A DNA stretch of 64,000 nucleotides. Origin: Talinum fruticosum. Its lineage: Eukaryota > Streptophyta > Magnoliopsida > Caryophyllales > Talinaceae. The notes under the pieces are model-generated. The model saw only the letters and a list, made by a program, of their open reading frames with translations. It did not search any database and was not told the origin of the DNA. Numbering within the stretch: position 1 is the first letter of the stretch; every line of letters starts with the position of its first letter. The stretch is from the NCBI GenBank assembly GCA_021018815.1, contig JAITYX010000076.1, positions 2,170,001-2,234,000 of the forward strand. Direction: 5' to 3'. A program made the translations under genes and the position numbers. Of this stretch, positions 24,055 through 36,722 are shown one piece after another.

Positions 24055-24100
24055 AATAGGAAGAAGATATGTGATTTTGTCTCAAGTCACAAGTGCACAA

Positions 24101-25979
24101 AACAATAATCCAATATGGCAAACAAATGAAATGAAGAGCTCTTGCTTCGTTAAGATATCAAAAATCAATGTAAAGTAGTCATATAAATTCAAAGGATTAA
24201 TAGACGACAACATTATATTTATAAACATATAAGATAGTACGTACTATTTTGATTCAAGTGATACAATTAACACTCTTAGAACGTACAACAACGCCAAATT
24301 TACAACACCGGGAGCAACCTACTTTTAATCAATAGCATACAACCTTAATTACTCACCACAAGTAAATATGTTCTTAAAATAAAACAATAATACCCTGAAA
24401 TTAGTATATTGTTACATCTTAATTGTATAAGTGAATTTCGTAGAGGATATTTTCTCTAAACGATATTAAAAAGACATTAATAGCATGCGTATGATTACAT
24501 GATAAAATATTGAAAAGTATGAATAAATATTAAATATTAAATATAAATTACAAGACATGATATTAGCATTGTTCTCGTCTAGAGACAAGCTAACAAAAAA
24601 AAAAAAAAAAACATTTGAACGAACTGAAAATTGGTGAAGCCAAACTGATTTAGATTTACTAAATCGATTAATAGAACTAGAAAACAAATAAACTATCCAA
24701 TTTGGTTATGATTATTTTGGAACCAAATAGAACTTATTAAAATTTGTTTATTATTTGTTTCTTAAATGAAAAAATGAAAATCAATTTAAAAATGGTTGTT
24801 CTTGTTTTTGATAGTTAAATGTACTAAGATTATACCCTTTCTCTACAAGGATTTGAGGTAAAAACATTTTAAAATTTTTTATTAATATCATACAATTTTT
24901 TTAAAAATATAATAATATTTGTGTAAGTTTTTATCGTTTTAAATTTAATTGTTCCATATGAACATCGTTTATGAACAATTTGGAGAGTTATAACTAAGTA
25001 TAATTTTTTTCACATGAAGGAGGAATGTCAAGGATAAGTAAAATATCATAATTCCTTTTCGTTCTTGCTAAATAACAATAGGAATTACATTATATGAGTA
25101 AAAGAAATTTTAAATCCGTTGTTCTCATTTTACAATTTGTTTATTTTCAAAAATTTGTATATTTTATTTTTAATAATGCTTTGCTTAATTACTTGTTTGT
25201 TACATATAAAAAACTATTGTATTAGTATTGTACTAAGTGTTGGTAGTTGGATAGTCTTTTTAATATAATTCATTATGTTTAATCCTTTTTTTCATGAAAA
25301 ATTATATTTATTTAGCTATTTATACAATAATTAATTATATACTGCATGAACTCTACCAAACTTTTATATTTATTTACACACACTAGTGTCATACTCTTGC
25401 AATGCAATGACTTTACTTATTTATTATTTTAATATTATTAATGTAAATAAATTATAAAATATATAATTCTAAAAGTAGATGATAATTTTATAACAATATA
25501 ATTATTGGTTTTTTTATAGATTTTAATTTTTTTCATATTATAGTTATATTTACTACTTTTTAAAATTCTATAATATGTGAGACTTTTTTTTGGGAGGCAA
25601 ATAAATATCTTTTAAATATTAATTAATTTAATAAAAGTTATATTATTGTCATACTAATTACTCTATATGTATATAATTATTGTATTAATTTAGTCTAAGA
25701 TGGACGTTTATTTAGTCAAGTAATCCTACATAATTATTACATATGTCATTTTACGTGTTACTCATATAGTCATATATGTTTTATTTTGAACCAACATTTA
25801 TACATTGATTCTATAAAACTTTTATAAATTATGAAAAGGTGTACTAATGCATATATAGAATGATAGTGTTTGAATGTGAACATATTAGTTTTTGGATTAA
25901 TCCAATTAATGAATTCATGTATACAATTTTAAATTAATTAATTAATTAAAATATAATTAAATACATTGCTTACATAAAC
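24101..25979. other. Very AT-rich intergenic DNA
   Basis: No coding, RNA or structured repeat signal is recognised apart from a poly(A) run near 24594-24611. Short open frames here look like chance. Confidence 0.5.
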
Positions 25980-25982
25980 ACT

Positions 25983-26991
25983 CACTACTAGAAAATCATC
26001 ATATAGCGATGGAAACAGCGACGGAAAACGTAATTTAGCGACAGAATTTCACGATTAGCGACAGAAAAATTCCATCGCTGATTTTCGCGTCGCTAAAAAT
26101 TAGCGACGGAATTCTTCGATTCCGTCGCTATTCGAATCAGCGACAGAATTTCTTGTTCCGTCGCTAATCAACGACGGAATCGAAGAAGTCGGGCTCTCTT
26201 GTTCTCTCACACTCTCACTTCTCTCTAATTCTTAATCTATCTCTCCTTATGATTTTGCCGAGTCTCGTTGAAGTCGGACTTTTATTTGCAACATAACGAC
26301 GGATCAATGACGGACACTTAAAAAATTTAGTTTGCGACGAAATCCTTCGTCGCTAATTAAAAATTTTAAAATTTCAAAACTGGAGAAAATTTAATAGCTC
26401 GCTAACCTAAAATTTTTCAAATTTTGAGTTAGCGACGGACTGGTCCGTCGCTAACTAAAAGTTTGAAAAATTTTATGTATTTGAAAAATGAAAATAGGCG
26501 GCACATTTAAATTTTGAAAATTTTGGATTAGTGATGGAATTTGCGACGGAATTTTCCGTCGCTAATTTAAATTTGAAAATTTTTATATTTTTTCAAATTA
26601 AAATAGGTGGCAAATTTAAAATTTTTAAAATTTTGAATTAGCGACGGAATAATTCTATAGCTAATTAAAAAAATTAAAAATTGGATTTAGCGACTGGATC
26701 GATTCCGTCGCTAAGTAAAAAAAAAAAGATTTAGCGACGGAATCAGCGACGGATTGGTTCCGTCACTAAATAAAAAAATTAAAAAATTATTTTCAAAAAT
26801 CCATCGCTATTTTTTCCATTTTCGTCGTTAGGTCCGTCGCTAATAAGTAAAATAGCAACGGAATTTGTTTCGATCGCTAATTCGGTCGCTAAGTTAATTT
26901 TATTTGACAATTGTCGGTTTCAGTCGCTAGTTCGCGACGGACGCGATTTCGCCGCTAATTTCCATCAGTATATAACTTTTTTGTAGTAGTG
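25983..26991 (+). mobile_element. Non-autonomous CACTA element, 1.0 kb
   Basis: Ends are CACTACTAGAAAA and TTTTTTGTAGTAGTG, inverted copies of each other. The insertion is flanked by the exact 3-bp duplication ACT at 25980-25982 and 26992-26994. The interior is filled with direct and inverted copies of TTAGCGACGGAAT / ATTCCGTCGCTAA, many as hairpins, the subterminal-repeat pattern of CACTA elements. It has no open frame of note, so it needs a transposase in trans. Confidence 0.92.
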
Positions 26992-27027
26992 ACTATATGA
27001 GACATCGCCACATAAGCATCCTATATG

Positions 27028-27446
27028 TCACTCATATGGATATGGATGGTGAACATTATTTGACCAATTCACTACTCCTCCATTGGATATGAAGAGGGTC
27101 AAATACCCTTTTTTTCTTATCTTGGATCTCTCTAGAGAGGGAACTTCGGTCTCGGAACTTAAGCCATACTTCTCCTCCATCTTCGTGAACTCTTTAATAA
27201 TAAATTTATTTATCGGATCAAATTTAAGAGCTATTTTAAGATCCATTTTGGCATCCTCTATCATGCTTAGGTTAGTAAAAGTTAGGGCTATCATATATCT
27301 CGCTTTCACATTATAAGGATCAAATCTCAAAGACAAATCACAATTCTCAATTGCTCTGTCATATTCCTTAAGCCTTAACTAACATGCGGTTAGGTTTGAA
27401 TTGAGAGTAACTCCTAACTCGGATATCGTCGTTGCATCTTGGACAT
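27028..27446 (-). pseudogene. TPR-domain protein pseudogene, 3' piece
   Basis: On the minus strand this encodes tetratricopeptide-like helices: EYDRAIENCDLSLRFDPYNV, then KARYMIALTFTNLSMI and ALKFDPINKFIIKEF. The motif pattern (A-x-x-N/D-C at the end of helix A, then DP-N at the turn) is typical of co-chaperone TPR proteins. An in-frame stop lies just before EYDRAIEN. The sequence is cut at 27446 by an LTR and the upstream piece lies at 37430-37666. Family identity is uncertain. Confidence 0.7.
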
Positions 27447-29450
27447 TGTAACAACCCGACTCTAAATCACATTATTTATTAATTACAATATTTATATAAT
27501 TGAGCGCGTGCACTTCAATTCGATATCTTATATTTAAACTATTTTTATCTCGTATGTTATGCGGCTAAGGCGACGAAGTGGCCCTAATAAAAATCTCATA
27601 ATAAGATTGTAATTTGTGAACATCCTTACTTAAAACAAAATTAAAAGTAACAATAAAAGAAAACAAAATAAGTAAATAAATAAATAAATCAAAATAAAAT
27701 CAAAATGATAAAATAACCAAATCAGATTTTTTTGGGAAAAATCCGGACTTATCCGGAATTAAAATAAAATTAAAAAAACCAACTTTAAATTAGCCATTAG
27801 GCTTCTTCCTCGTCATTTTCATTTGGCTCTCCCTCGCTTCCTCTCCCCTTTCCCTTCCCCTGCCTCTCCACGACTCCACTTGGCCGCGCCGGTTTCGGCG
27901 ACCAGCCACCGCCAACGCCGGTCAGTAGCCGACGCTAACGTCGGCCAAAGGCCACCGGCCTTCTCCTTCCCTCTCTCACGCTGTTGCTCTCTCTGTCCCT
28001 CTCGTGCCTCTCGCTCCCTCCCCTGCCTCCACTCGCGGCCCCGCTCTCGGCCACCAAGCGCCACCGACGCCGGCATCGTCGGTAAGACGTCCGGCGTCTC
28101 TCTCCGCGTTTCTCTCGTCACGCTACCTCCCTCTCTCGCTGCTGCGCTCTGCTTCCCTGCGTCACGGTTCCTCTGCCGCGGCCACCTAGCAGCCAACCCC
28201 AGCCGCAGCAGCCGCCGGAGCGGTCTCCGACTCGTCCAGTGGCCGCCGGCGCAGTCGCCGCGCCACCGCCCTGTTCGTCCTTGTTGAATCCTCCTATGTG
28301 AATTTGAAGGTAAATTACTAAACCCTAAGTTATCAAGTTCCTTATTCATTTAAGTAATTGTGATTGCAAACTGAAACATATGATTTAGAAATATGCTATT
28401 GAGTGAATTTAAAGATTGATCCGGGAAAATTGGAATCGTTGTGGACGATTGAGGTGCGGCGAGTTCATAGACTAATTGGCGTATGCATATGAACGAATGT
28501 GATTCCTTTGGGGAAATTATGAACTAGTGAATCAGATTGAGGATGCTTTACTATCGAATGGAACAATTTGGTGGAACTGTTACATTTTGGAAATGATTAT
28601 ATTGAGCAAACGAAGGAGAATGCGTGCGTAGAGGTTGAAATTCGGTAATGTGCAAGTGTACGGGCATGGAAAGTAATTGAGCATTAGGCATGCCTAATTG
28701 TGGTTGTGAATATGAAGTTTGTTGAGAGAATAACATTCATCACCTTAACATGGTATATGTATGAATTTTGGGCGATTCGGCAAAGTTGTGAAACCTTCCG
28801 ATGGAAGGGCATTTGATGGATTAATTAATTATTTAACTATGAGTTTTGAGTGCGAGAGAAGGGAGAAGTGAGGAAGGAATTAAAAATAAGTGTTGTGTAT
28901 ATATGTACACCATTTTCAATCCAAGTCAACTAGCCAATCGAATAACACCAACATTATTGAGTATTTAGTTAGCCTAATCAACTTCTTTAATTAATATAAA
29001 TTGTATTCAATACTTGAAACGGAATCAACGCATAGAAAGCTGAGTAATACAAACATTAGTTTAATCGATTTTCATACGAATATAGGAAATGAAATACATT
29101 GTTAAAGCTTATACAAACTCAAGCATTAAAACTCAAGAAAACATTATTAACCCTAGAAATCCATTTTAAACGTAACCGAGGCCACTTCCACTGCCGAATA
29201 GCTGGTGACTCAAATTTATACAAAAAGCGGAGAAACAAATATTCTCGGTTCGAGTACGTTCATTGCCTCGTGCCTTGCAAAATTCACATATTTCATCAAA
29301 TCTCAACATTTCTCATATATATATATAATTAATAATGAATCATTTGCAATCAAGTTTTGCCACCTAATCAAGTGGTCCCCGCCCGATCATCAATTATCGG
29401 GGCTTATGCCCATCAATTATCAATCATCGGGGCTTATGCCCAACCGCGCG

Positions 29451-32301
29451 TGTAACGCCCCAAACCCGTAATCACCGGTTTTAGACTAAGCAAGCCGCCC
29501 ACCGATGATTAGCGCAGTGGAAAGTAGGTCGAGGGCATTACCGCCGCCCTTACCGGAGGAAAGGGCAAGGCTATAATAATAGATACGTTTCTAACCCCGG
29601 TTACTTGCTTTTGCCACTAACAAGCAAGTGTCTCATGATAAAGCATAAACTTTAACTTGTACGAAGATTAAGCATAAGTATAGACTACGATCCGGTAAAC
29701 TACGACAACGACACTTAACCCTTGATACTCCAATTAGGTTGTCACTGCGAGCCTCTAAGTCCTTAACGGACCTTTGCTTCAAATCTTCCACACCGTTACC
29801 TAAAACAAAACAAGAAAACATTTTCGAAATGTGAGCCGAAGCTCAATACGTTCACTATCATGCAAGTAAAATAATAGTTATGAAGTAATTGAGGTGAGCG
29901 CATGCATTTCAATTCATTTGTAAATGAGGGAGAGTGAACAATGTAAAATTGTTGCTAATTGATTATCCGAATGGATCCCTTTACGATCATCGGGTTTCCC
30001 TAAACGCATGTGCACACACCTGCACCGATCGGATAGTCCGGTTGAAGGCGGTTAACCGTTACGGGGTTACCAACCTGGATATTGGGCGTACCAAATAATG
30101 GCACTTGATGGGCGGGTCCATATTAATGATGGCAAATATTATTTGCAAACAATTCTTTATTGTTGTTAATGACGGCCATATCCGGCCTTGATTTGTAAAT
30201 AAAACACTCGAAGGGCACGATCAATGAACGTACCTTGAGTTGATATTCCTTCTTCTTTTTCTTTATGGGCGGAATCCGGATGAACGCACGACGCTGGTGC
30301 TTGATGACCTTAATTAGGAATATAAGAATTTTATTAATAAACTGAATTTTTATGGCTTATTTACTTATTAAATCATTTCAAACATACTTGAAATGAAAAT
30401 TAATAAAGTTAGCTTCTACTAAAGAATATTAAGGTTATCTTTAATTTATATGATTGATTATCTTATTTTGTTTTATATAATGCAAGCATAACTTATATAT
30501 ATATATATATATATATATTTAAGTATATATATATATATAGCAATTTTAGCATAAGCTCAGCTCCTTCCAAAAGCGTATATCAACATATACAAGCACTACA
30601 CCAAACACTTACTTTAAAATCGAAGAAAGATTATGCTTTTAATAGCTGATGTTAGTCATTTTATTATTTAAATACTTTCATTCTTTTATATACTTTTTTT
30701 TTTTAAATTTTTCTAACCTTATTTTATTTTATGAGGGCATAACTAATTCCCCAAAGATGTCCATTCCTCACATTTCGGTTTCATAAACTGCCCATAATTA
30801 GTTATCATCCTCATCCTCAATCTGTCTTTTAATCTCTTCATTAGGTTAAATAACCATGTAAACTAATCAAAAGTAATTCCTAACTCGGAATTACTTCCCG
30901 AGGGTCCTTTATACGTAAATTGTCCATAAATACCCTTCATACGAGGATTGTCCATAGATGCCCTTCATACGGGGATTGTCCATAAATGCCCTTCATACGA
31001 GGGATTGTCCATGGTTCTTCCTCAATTTCCGAGTATATCCAAATCTTACCAATTTTTCCATGCATCATTTATACACATACCATAATCAAATTAAATCTCC
31101 AAACAGAAAATGAATAACTACTTACAACTTAAATGCTTAAATTAAAAGAATGAAGAACCGAATCGAAAAATTATCCTAAGAAATTTAATTAACAAAACTG
31201 AATTTGGAAATTTTACCCTAGCCGATTTAGATGGAGGAGGTTAGTTTAAGAGGGGTTTTTGTGATGTTTGAAGGTTGGAGGGTTGAAGACCGGGGCTAAT
31301 GAAACCGAGCAGTCGGCCGCGCCGCAGTCGGCCAGGAGTGACGAATGGCGCCGGTGGCCGGCAGAAGCGGCCGAGGCCGGACAGGGCTACAGGCCGAGAA
31401 GCCGCGACCACTAGGCGAACCGGCGAACAGGCGCAAACTCGGGCGAGAGAGGGAGTAGGGACGATGGTGTACTAGGGTTTGATGGCTGGGACGGTGACAA
31501 GGTGGCGGTTAAGGCGTGGCCGACGGTGGCGAGCGGTGGTTGCCGGCGTTAGGCGGCGACCGAACGAGATACCGAGAGGAGTAGAGGAGTATCGTGGTGG
31601 TGGTTGGCGGTTCGGGTTCTTGGTGATGACAGGTGGTGTTGATGGTGGCGTTGAACTCGGGGTGGCCGGAGCAAGGTCGCCGCGGTGGGCAGCAGGCGGT
31701 GGCGGTGACGGTGGAGATGGGGAGAAGGTCCTGCGTGCGGGTGTCTGGGCTGGAGAGAGGAGAGGGGAGGTTGTGAGTCGGTAATTAGGTTTAAGAAATG
31801 AAGCCTTAGGTTTCTCTTAAGGTTTTATACTCCCTTGTGTCTCCTCTTGCAATGGGCCATCCGACCCAACTTAATTTCCTGGCCCAGTTAGGATCCTAAT
31901 CCAATTTCTAATCCTCATCTACTTCCTAATCCTCCAAACTTATTATTATCTTGCTCAATAAACTTATTCTAATCTAGGAATTTTATTTTTAGCAATATTA
32001 AGTTTATAGAAATTATATTAGTTTTATTTATTTAAGAATTTTTAGAACCCAAAATAAATTAGTCACGTAATAGTGTTAATTATCTTTTAAATCATTGAAA
32101 TTTATAGAGTATGTTCGTGCGTCGTCGTTGTCATCATCCGGTTCCTGCATTTTAAACAAGCATTGACAGATATATATATATATATATACATATGTACACA
32201 CACATGTGTAATATGAAAATATTTGGAATTTGAAATGCACGCGCTCATGCTAATCTTGAATGTATTTAAGTTAATTATTTTCTTAGGGACTGGGTGTTAC
32301 A
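29451..32301 (-). repeat. 3' LTR of the gypsy element
   Basis: On the minus strand it starts TGTAACACCCAGTCCC just after the polypurine tract and ends TTTGGGGCGTTACA, 2,851 bases. It contains the GC-rich block (about 31290-31760, encoding only chance frames) and a tandem array at 30910-31012. The conserved inverted motifs lie at 32226-32246 and 29896-29915. Confidence 0.85.
30910..31012. repeat. 33-bp tandem repeat in the gypsy LTR
   Basis: Three to four copies of a unit containing ATTGTCCATAAATGCCCTTC, each 30-34 bases long. Confidence 0.8.
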
Positions 32302-32316
32302 GTCTTCCCCCTTAGA
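32302..32316 (-). promoter_or_regulatory. Polypurine tract of gypsy element
   Basis: The minus strand reads CTAAGGGGGAAGAC directly before TGTAAC of the 3' LTR. This is where plus-strand DNA synthesis would be primed in an active copy. Confidence 0.75.
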
Positions 32317-32467
32317 GTGAGTTTCGTCCTCGAAACCGGTAAGTGAAATGGTATAAATGTTGTCCGAGAATAAATGTGGGTACTCGGTTTCTCATATCTT
32401 CCTCGGTTTCCCAAGTGGCTTCAGTTGAAGTATGATTCAACCGTAAACCTTGACCGGAGGAATAGTT

Positions 32468-35300
32468 TTAATACGAAGCTCGTTTAATCCTCCGATCTAG
32501 GATTTGGAACGAATATTCCTCATGTGTTAAGTTCCGGGCGATAGCCACTGGTTCAACCTCTATGATGTGGCTTGGTTCGGATATGTACTTCCGAAGTTGA
32601 GATATATGAAAGACATCATGGATATGCTCCGGATCGATTGGTAAAGATAATTTATAGATCACAGGGCTTAACTTCCGAAGTATCTCATATGGCCCAATGT
32701 ATATAGAGTTTAATTTCCCCTTAATTTCAAATCTTTTGATTGCTTTGATTGGGGATACCCGGAAAAGCCATATCCCTTACTTGAAATTCTAGAGGTTTCC
32801 TTCGTTGATCCGTATAGCTCTTTTGTCTACTACGAGCTTCTCGATTCGCTGTTATATTACTCTCATCTGTTTCAGTAGTTTCTTGTATCAACTCTGGTCC
32901 TATGGTGAGCGTCTCATCTAAATCGCTCCGATAAGGGGGTTATGCATTTTCTTCCATAAAGGGCTTCAAATGGAGCCATTTTCATTGTGGCTCTGGTAGT
33001 CTGTTGTGGTATGAAAATTCCATCGGAGCGAGATACTCTTCCCATTTTCATTGGAAATCAAGGATGCAAGCCCGTAACATATCTTCTAGGATTTGGTTAA
33101 CTCTTTCGGTTTGAGCATTTGTCTCCGAATGGTATGAGCTACTAAAGTTCAACTTAGTCCCAAGAGCTTGCTCGTAAGGCTTCCCAAAATCGAGATTGGA
33201 ATCGGATGTCTCTATCGAACACTATATCCTTGGGCATTCCGTGGAGTCCGACAATCTCTTTTAAATATACTTGAGCTAATTTGTCCACACTCCAATTGTC
33301 ACTAATTGATATGAAGTGTACGAGACTTTATAAAATGATCAATTATCGGCCAAATAGCATTTTTCCTGGAGGCGGATTGAGGGAGTCCTACGATGAAATC
33401 CGTTGATATAGAATCTCATTTCCGAGGTTGGAATCTCCGAGGTCCTTAACTCGCCCATAGGGTGTTGATGTTCTGCCTTTACTCTTTGACATGTAAGACA
33501 ACTATCCACATCTCGCAACTTCTCGTTTCATGTTAGGTCACCGAAATTCTTCTTTTGATCTACATACATTTTTGTTCCTCCAGGATGGACAAAATATAAG
33601 GTCGTATGAGCTTCATCTAAAATATTCTTTTTAATCTCCTCTTGGTCGGGCACACACAACCGATTTTGGAATCTTAAAGTTTCGTTCTCATGTAAGATGA
33701 ATCTTGGAAATTTCCCCTTTTAATATTCTCGCTCCATTCTCACCAACTTCTCATCTTTCCTCTGTCCTATTTTGATCTCATCTCGCAATTGAGGGTCCGA
33801 CTTCCAAAAAGTTTAGTACCCCTTTGTCTCCTTGGAGTCGACCGATCTCAATTCCTACTCGTGTAATCCCCGAATAAGGATTGGTTTAGTGATAATCAAG
33901 ATATTCACGTTATGTTGAGTTTTTTCTACTTAAGGCATCAGCCACGACATTGGATTTACTTGGATGGTACTGAATCTCCAAGTCATAATCTTTTAACGGT
34001 CGCAACCCAAATTAAGCTCCTTTTGAGTGAACACGTACTTCAAACTTTGGTGATCAGTATATACCTTACAAGATACCCCATATAAATAATGTCTCCCAAT
34101 TTTTGAAGTAAACACGATCTGCAGCTAATTCCAAATCATGAATAGGGTAATTTCCTTCATATGGTTTTAATTGCTTGAGAAGCATATGTTACCACTTTAC
34201 CATTTTGCATCAATACACCCCTAACATGTTCTTCGAAGCATCATTATAGATAGTATACTCCTCACCTTCTTTAGGGAGGGTCAAGACTGAGGCGATGAGT
34301 CGGCTTGCCCTTCAAGGTTTGGAATGCTTTTTAACAATCACTAGACCATTCAAATTTGGTGGTTTTCTTTAAGAGGTTAGTCATAGGCAGTGGCTAGTTT
34401 TGAAAAGTCCTGTACAAATCTTTGATAGTATCCAGTTAACCCTAGAAAGCTTCTCACCTTAATAACATTGGTTGGTGCGGGCCATTCGGTCACCTGCTTG
34501 TATCTTATGTGGGTCTACCTTTATCCCTTCCCGAGATACCACATGACCTAAGAATGTCACTTCATTTAACCAAAACTCACACTTTTGTAACTTGGCATAT
34601 AACTGGTGTTCTCGTAAGACTTGTAATACTATCCTCAAATGATGGACATGTTCCTCTCTATTCTTTGAGTATACCAATATGTCATCAATGAAAACAACCA
34701 CAAATTTGTCCGGATAAGGTCCGAAAATTCTATTCATTAGATCCATGAATTTGGCAGGTGCATTAGCTAACCCAAAAGGCATGACAACAAACTCATAATG
34801 GCCATACCTAGTTCGAAATGCGGTTTTGGGTATATCTTCACTCGTTATCCTAAGTTGATGGTATCCAAACCTTAAGTCTATTTTTGAAAATATTTCCGCA
34901 CCTTGTAGTTGATCGAATAAATCGTCGATCCGGGGTCGAGGATATTTATTCTTGATCGTAAGTTTATTCAACTCCTTATAATCAATGCATAACCGCAAGG
35001 TGCCATCCTTTTTCTTCACAAGTAACACTGGTGCTCTCCAAGGTAAAGTACTTAATTGGATAGATCCTTTCTCCATAAGTTCTTCCAATTGACCTTTCAA
35101 TTCTTTCAACTCCGCTGGGGCTATTCTATAGGATGCTTTAGAAATTGGTCGAGCTTCGGATATAATTCTACTTCAAAATCTACTCCCTTCGAGGCGGTAA
35201 TCCGGAAAGTTCCTGAGGGAAACAACAGGGAATTCACTTATCACCGGAATATCCTCGAGTCTCACTTTTTCCTCTTTTAATAGTATAACACCAATAACCT
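32468..35300 (-). pseudogene. Gypsy pol remnant: RT, RNase H, integrase
   Basis: The reverse transcriptase is readable at 35109-34459: [20 protein letters not shown], then [20 protein letters not shown], then the catalytic [10 protein letters not shown] and [18 protein letters not shown]. Just upstream, at about 35280-35170, is the usual linker EDIPVISEFP. RNase H (about 34440-33900) and integrase (about 33700-32600, with a trace of EAHTTLYFVHPGGTKMY near 33600) are broken by frameshifts. The integrase C-terminus is open at 32662-32468. Confidence 0.85.
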
Positions 35301-36323
35301 TGATATATATATATATATTTTTTTTTCCAAAAGTCTCGTTGTATTTACCCAAAGATATCATGAAATATTTCCTTACATTCTTATTACGATATAGCCTATA
35401 TTCTATCCTTAGCAACTCTCTATTATCACCCTTTCGTTTTCCGCAATAAATCCTTGGCATCCCAATTCGATAATCCTTTCTCTCTTCCCAGCATTATCTC
35501 AAGGTTGGTTAAATCAAACTAAATAAGGTTAGTGGTAAAATCTTCCCTAACCATTGTTATCGGAATTTCTTTACGAAGGTTCTATCATATTACATGATTC
35601 ATGGATAATGGACACAAAATTTTTGATTTGGGTGAGTTTTGGACCTTCTTGGCATGTCTGTTCCCATTGTGGTTTTGGTTTCCTCAATAATTCCATTTGG
35701 GGGTTTTCTAAGTTGTCCCATTCTTAAAACTCTTTTCCTTCAATCGAGAAGAGTAGAACTCAGCCCTAATTTTCTTCAAAATTTGGCCAAATGTAAACTC
35801 AATTCCCTAATATCTTATATAATCGTGTTTTACTATGTGTCTTGCTTTTCCTGCTAGATGTGATGTCCTTATAATCACCTTTTTGGTCTTCAATAATTGC
35901 AACTTCTCTTCTACATTCCTAATCAATCTTCCCATCATATCCCTTGGGGTTCTTTTTGGCATTTTGGTTTGCTTTCCTATATTGTTGGAGAATCGCAGGG
36001 TAGATATATCCCTTTGGATACGCTTTCCTTGGTATATATAGGGTTGATATTTATCTTTGAAATTTGGAGAGACAGGGAAGTTGATTCTTGTCAACTTCCT
36101 GTTGATAGGCATATGAAAGTTTATGGAGGTATGGTCCTCCATTTGTTTAGGATTATCATCCTTATGTTAATCATTGGTTACAACTTTTGAGATTTAATTG
36201 GGCATTATGAGTATTTTCTATTCCGCACTTCGTACAAACAATTTAATAATAAGGCACTTATACTTCCTATTCCAACTCAATCCTCATAGTTCCTATATGG
36301 CTCGCAGGAATCTCTTAAACCTA
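35301..36323 (-). pseudogene. Gag and protease remnant of gypsy element
   Basis: Position implies gag then protease. One stretch near 35740-35620 (GQLRKPPNG...) looks like a degraded zinc-knuckle tail. The open frame at 36142-35807 has no feature I recognise. At about 1.0 kb the region is shorter than gag plus protease in this class, so part is deleted. Confidence 0.45.
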
Positions 36324-36337
36324 GGCTCGATACCATA
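36324..36337 (-). promoter_or_regulatory. Primer-binding site, initiator-Met tRNA type
   Basis: The minus strand reads TGGTATCGAGCC directly after the LTR end, close to the plant consensus TGGTATCAGAGCC complementary to initiator methionine tRNA. One deletion and one shift suggest decay. Confidence 0.7.
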
Positions 36338-36340
36338 TCA

Positions 36341-36722
36341 GTAACGCCTCAAACTCAGTAATCACGGTTTTAGACTAAGCAAGCCGCCACCGATGATTAG
36401 CGCAGCGGAAAGTAGGTCGGGGCATTACGCCGCCCTTACCAGAGGAAAGGGCAAGGCTATAATAATAGATACGTTTCTAACCACGGTTACTTGCTTTTGC
36501 CACTAACGCCAAGTGTCTCGAGTTAAAGTTTATGCTTTATCATGAGACACTTGCCGTTAGTGGCAAAAGCAAGTAACCGAGGTTAGAAACGTATCTATTA
36601 TTATAGCCTTGCCCTTTCCTCCGGTAAGGCGGCGTAATGCCCTCGACCTACTTTCCACTGCGCTAATCATCGGTGGGCGCTTGCTTAGTCTAAAACCGTG
36701 ATTACGAGTTTGAGGCGTTACA
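36341..36722. repeat. LTR-derived palindrome with 179-bp arms
   Basis: Arm 36341-36519 and arm 36544-36722 are inverted copies of the same LTR 3' terminus (about 95 percent identical by eye), separated by 24 bases. Both arms match 29451 to about 29640 of the 3' LTR. The expected remainder of a 2.85 kb 5' LTR is missing. Confidence 0.9.

Larger units (their letters stand above)
17674..24100 (+). mobile_element. Decayed L1-type LINE retrotransposon
   Basis: A non-LTR retrotransposon with both ORFs in recognisable order but full of stops and frameshifts: ORF1 with a CCHC knuckle, then ORF2 with endonuclease, reverse transcriptase and a C-terminal zinc-binding (zf-RVT) region. The 3' end of ORF2 is interrupted by a solo LTR at 22181-24054; coding sense appears to resume just after it (RKKICDF). 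Neither 5' truncation point nor poly(A) tail is clear. It is an old, inactive copy. Confidence 0.85.
29451..36722 (-). mobile_element. Ty3/gypsy retrotransposon (Tekay-like), decayed, one LTR rearranged
   Basis: Minus-strand order: rearranged 5' end at 36722-36341, primer-binding site, gag/protease remnants, reverse transcriptase, RNase H, integrase, polypurine tract, then a full 3' LTR at 32301-29451. The integrase tail (HDVFHISQLRKYI, IARNLTHEEYSFQILDR) resembles long-LTR chromoviruses of the del/Tekay type; that placement is inferred. Flanks GCGCG and GCGGC match only partly. Many frameshifts make it inactive. Confidence 0.85.

Noticed and set aside
25983..26991. Regularly spaced repeats that might suggest a CRISPR-like array
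   Set aside because: Repeats are in both orientations with irregular spacing and lie between CACTA termini with a 3-bp target duplication.
27819..28349. Overlapping open frames of 154-176 codons on both strands
   Set aside because: GC-rich block inside an LTR. The Pro/Ser/Arg composition follows base composition, both strands are open, and no domain is visible.
31479..31784. 101-codon Gly/Arg-rich open frame
   Set aside because: It is the complement of the same GC-rich LTR block in the minus-strand element; no protein family is recognisable.
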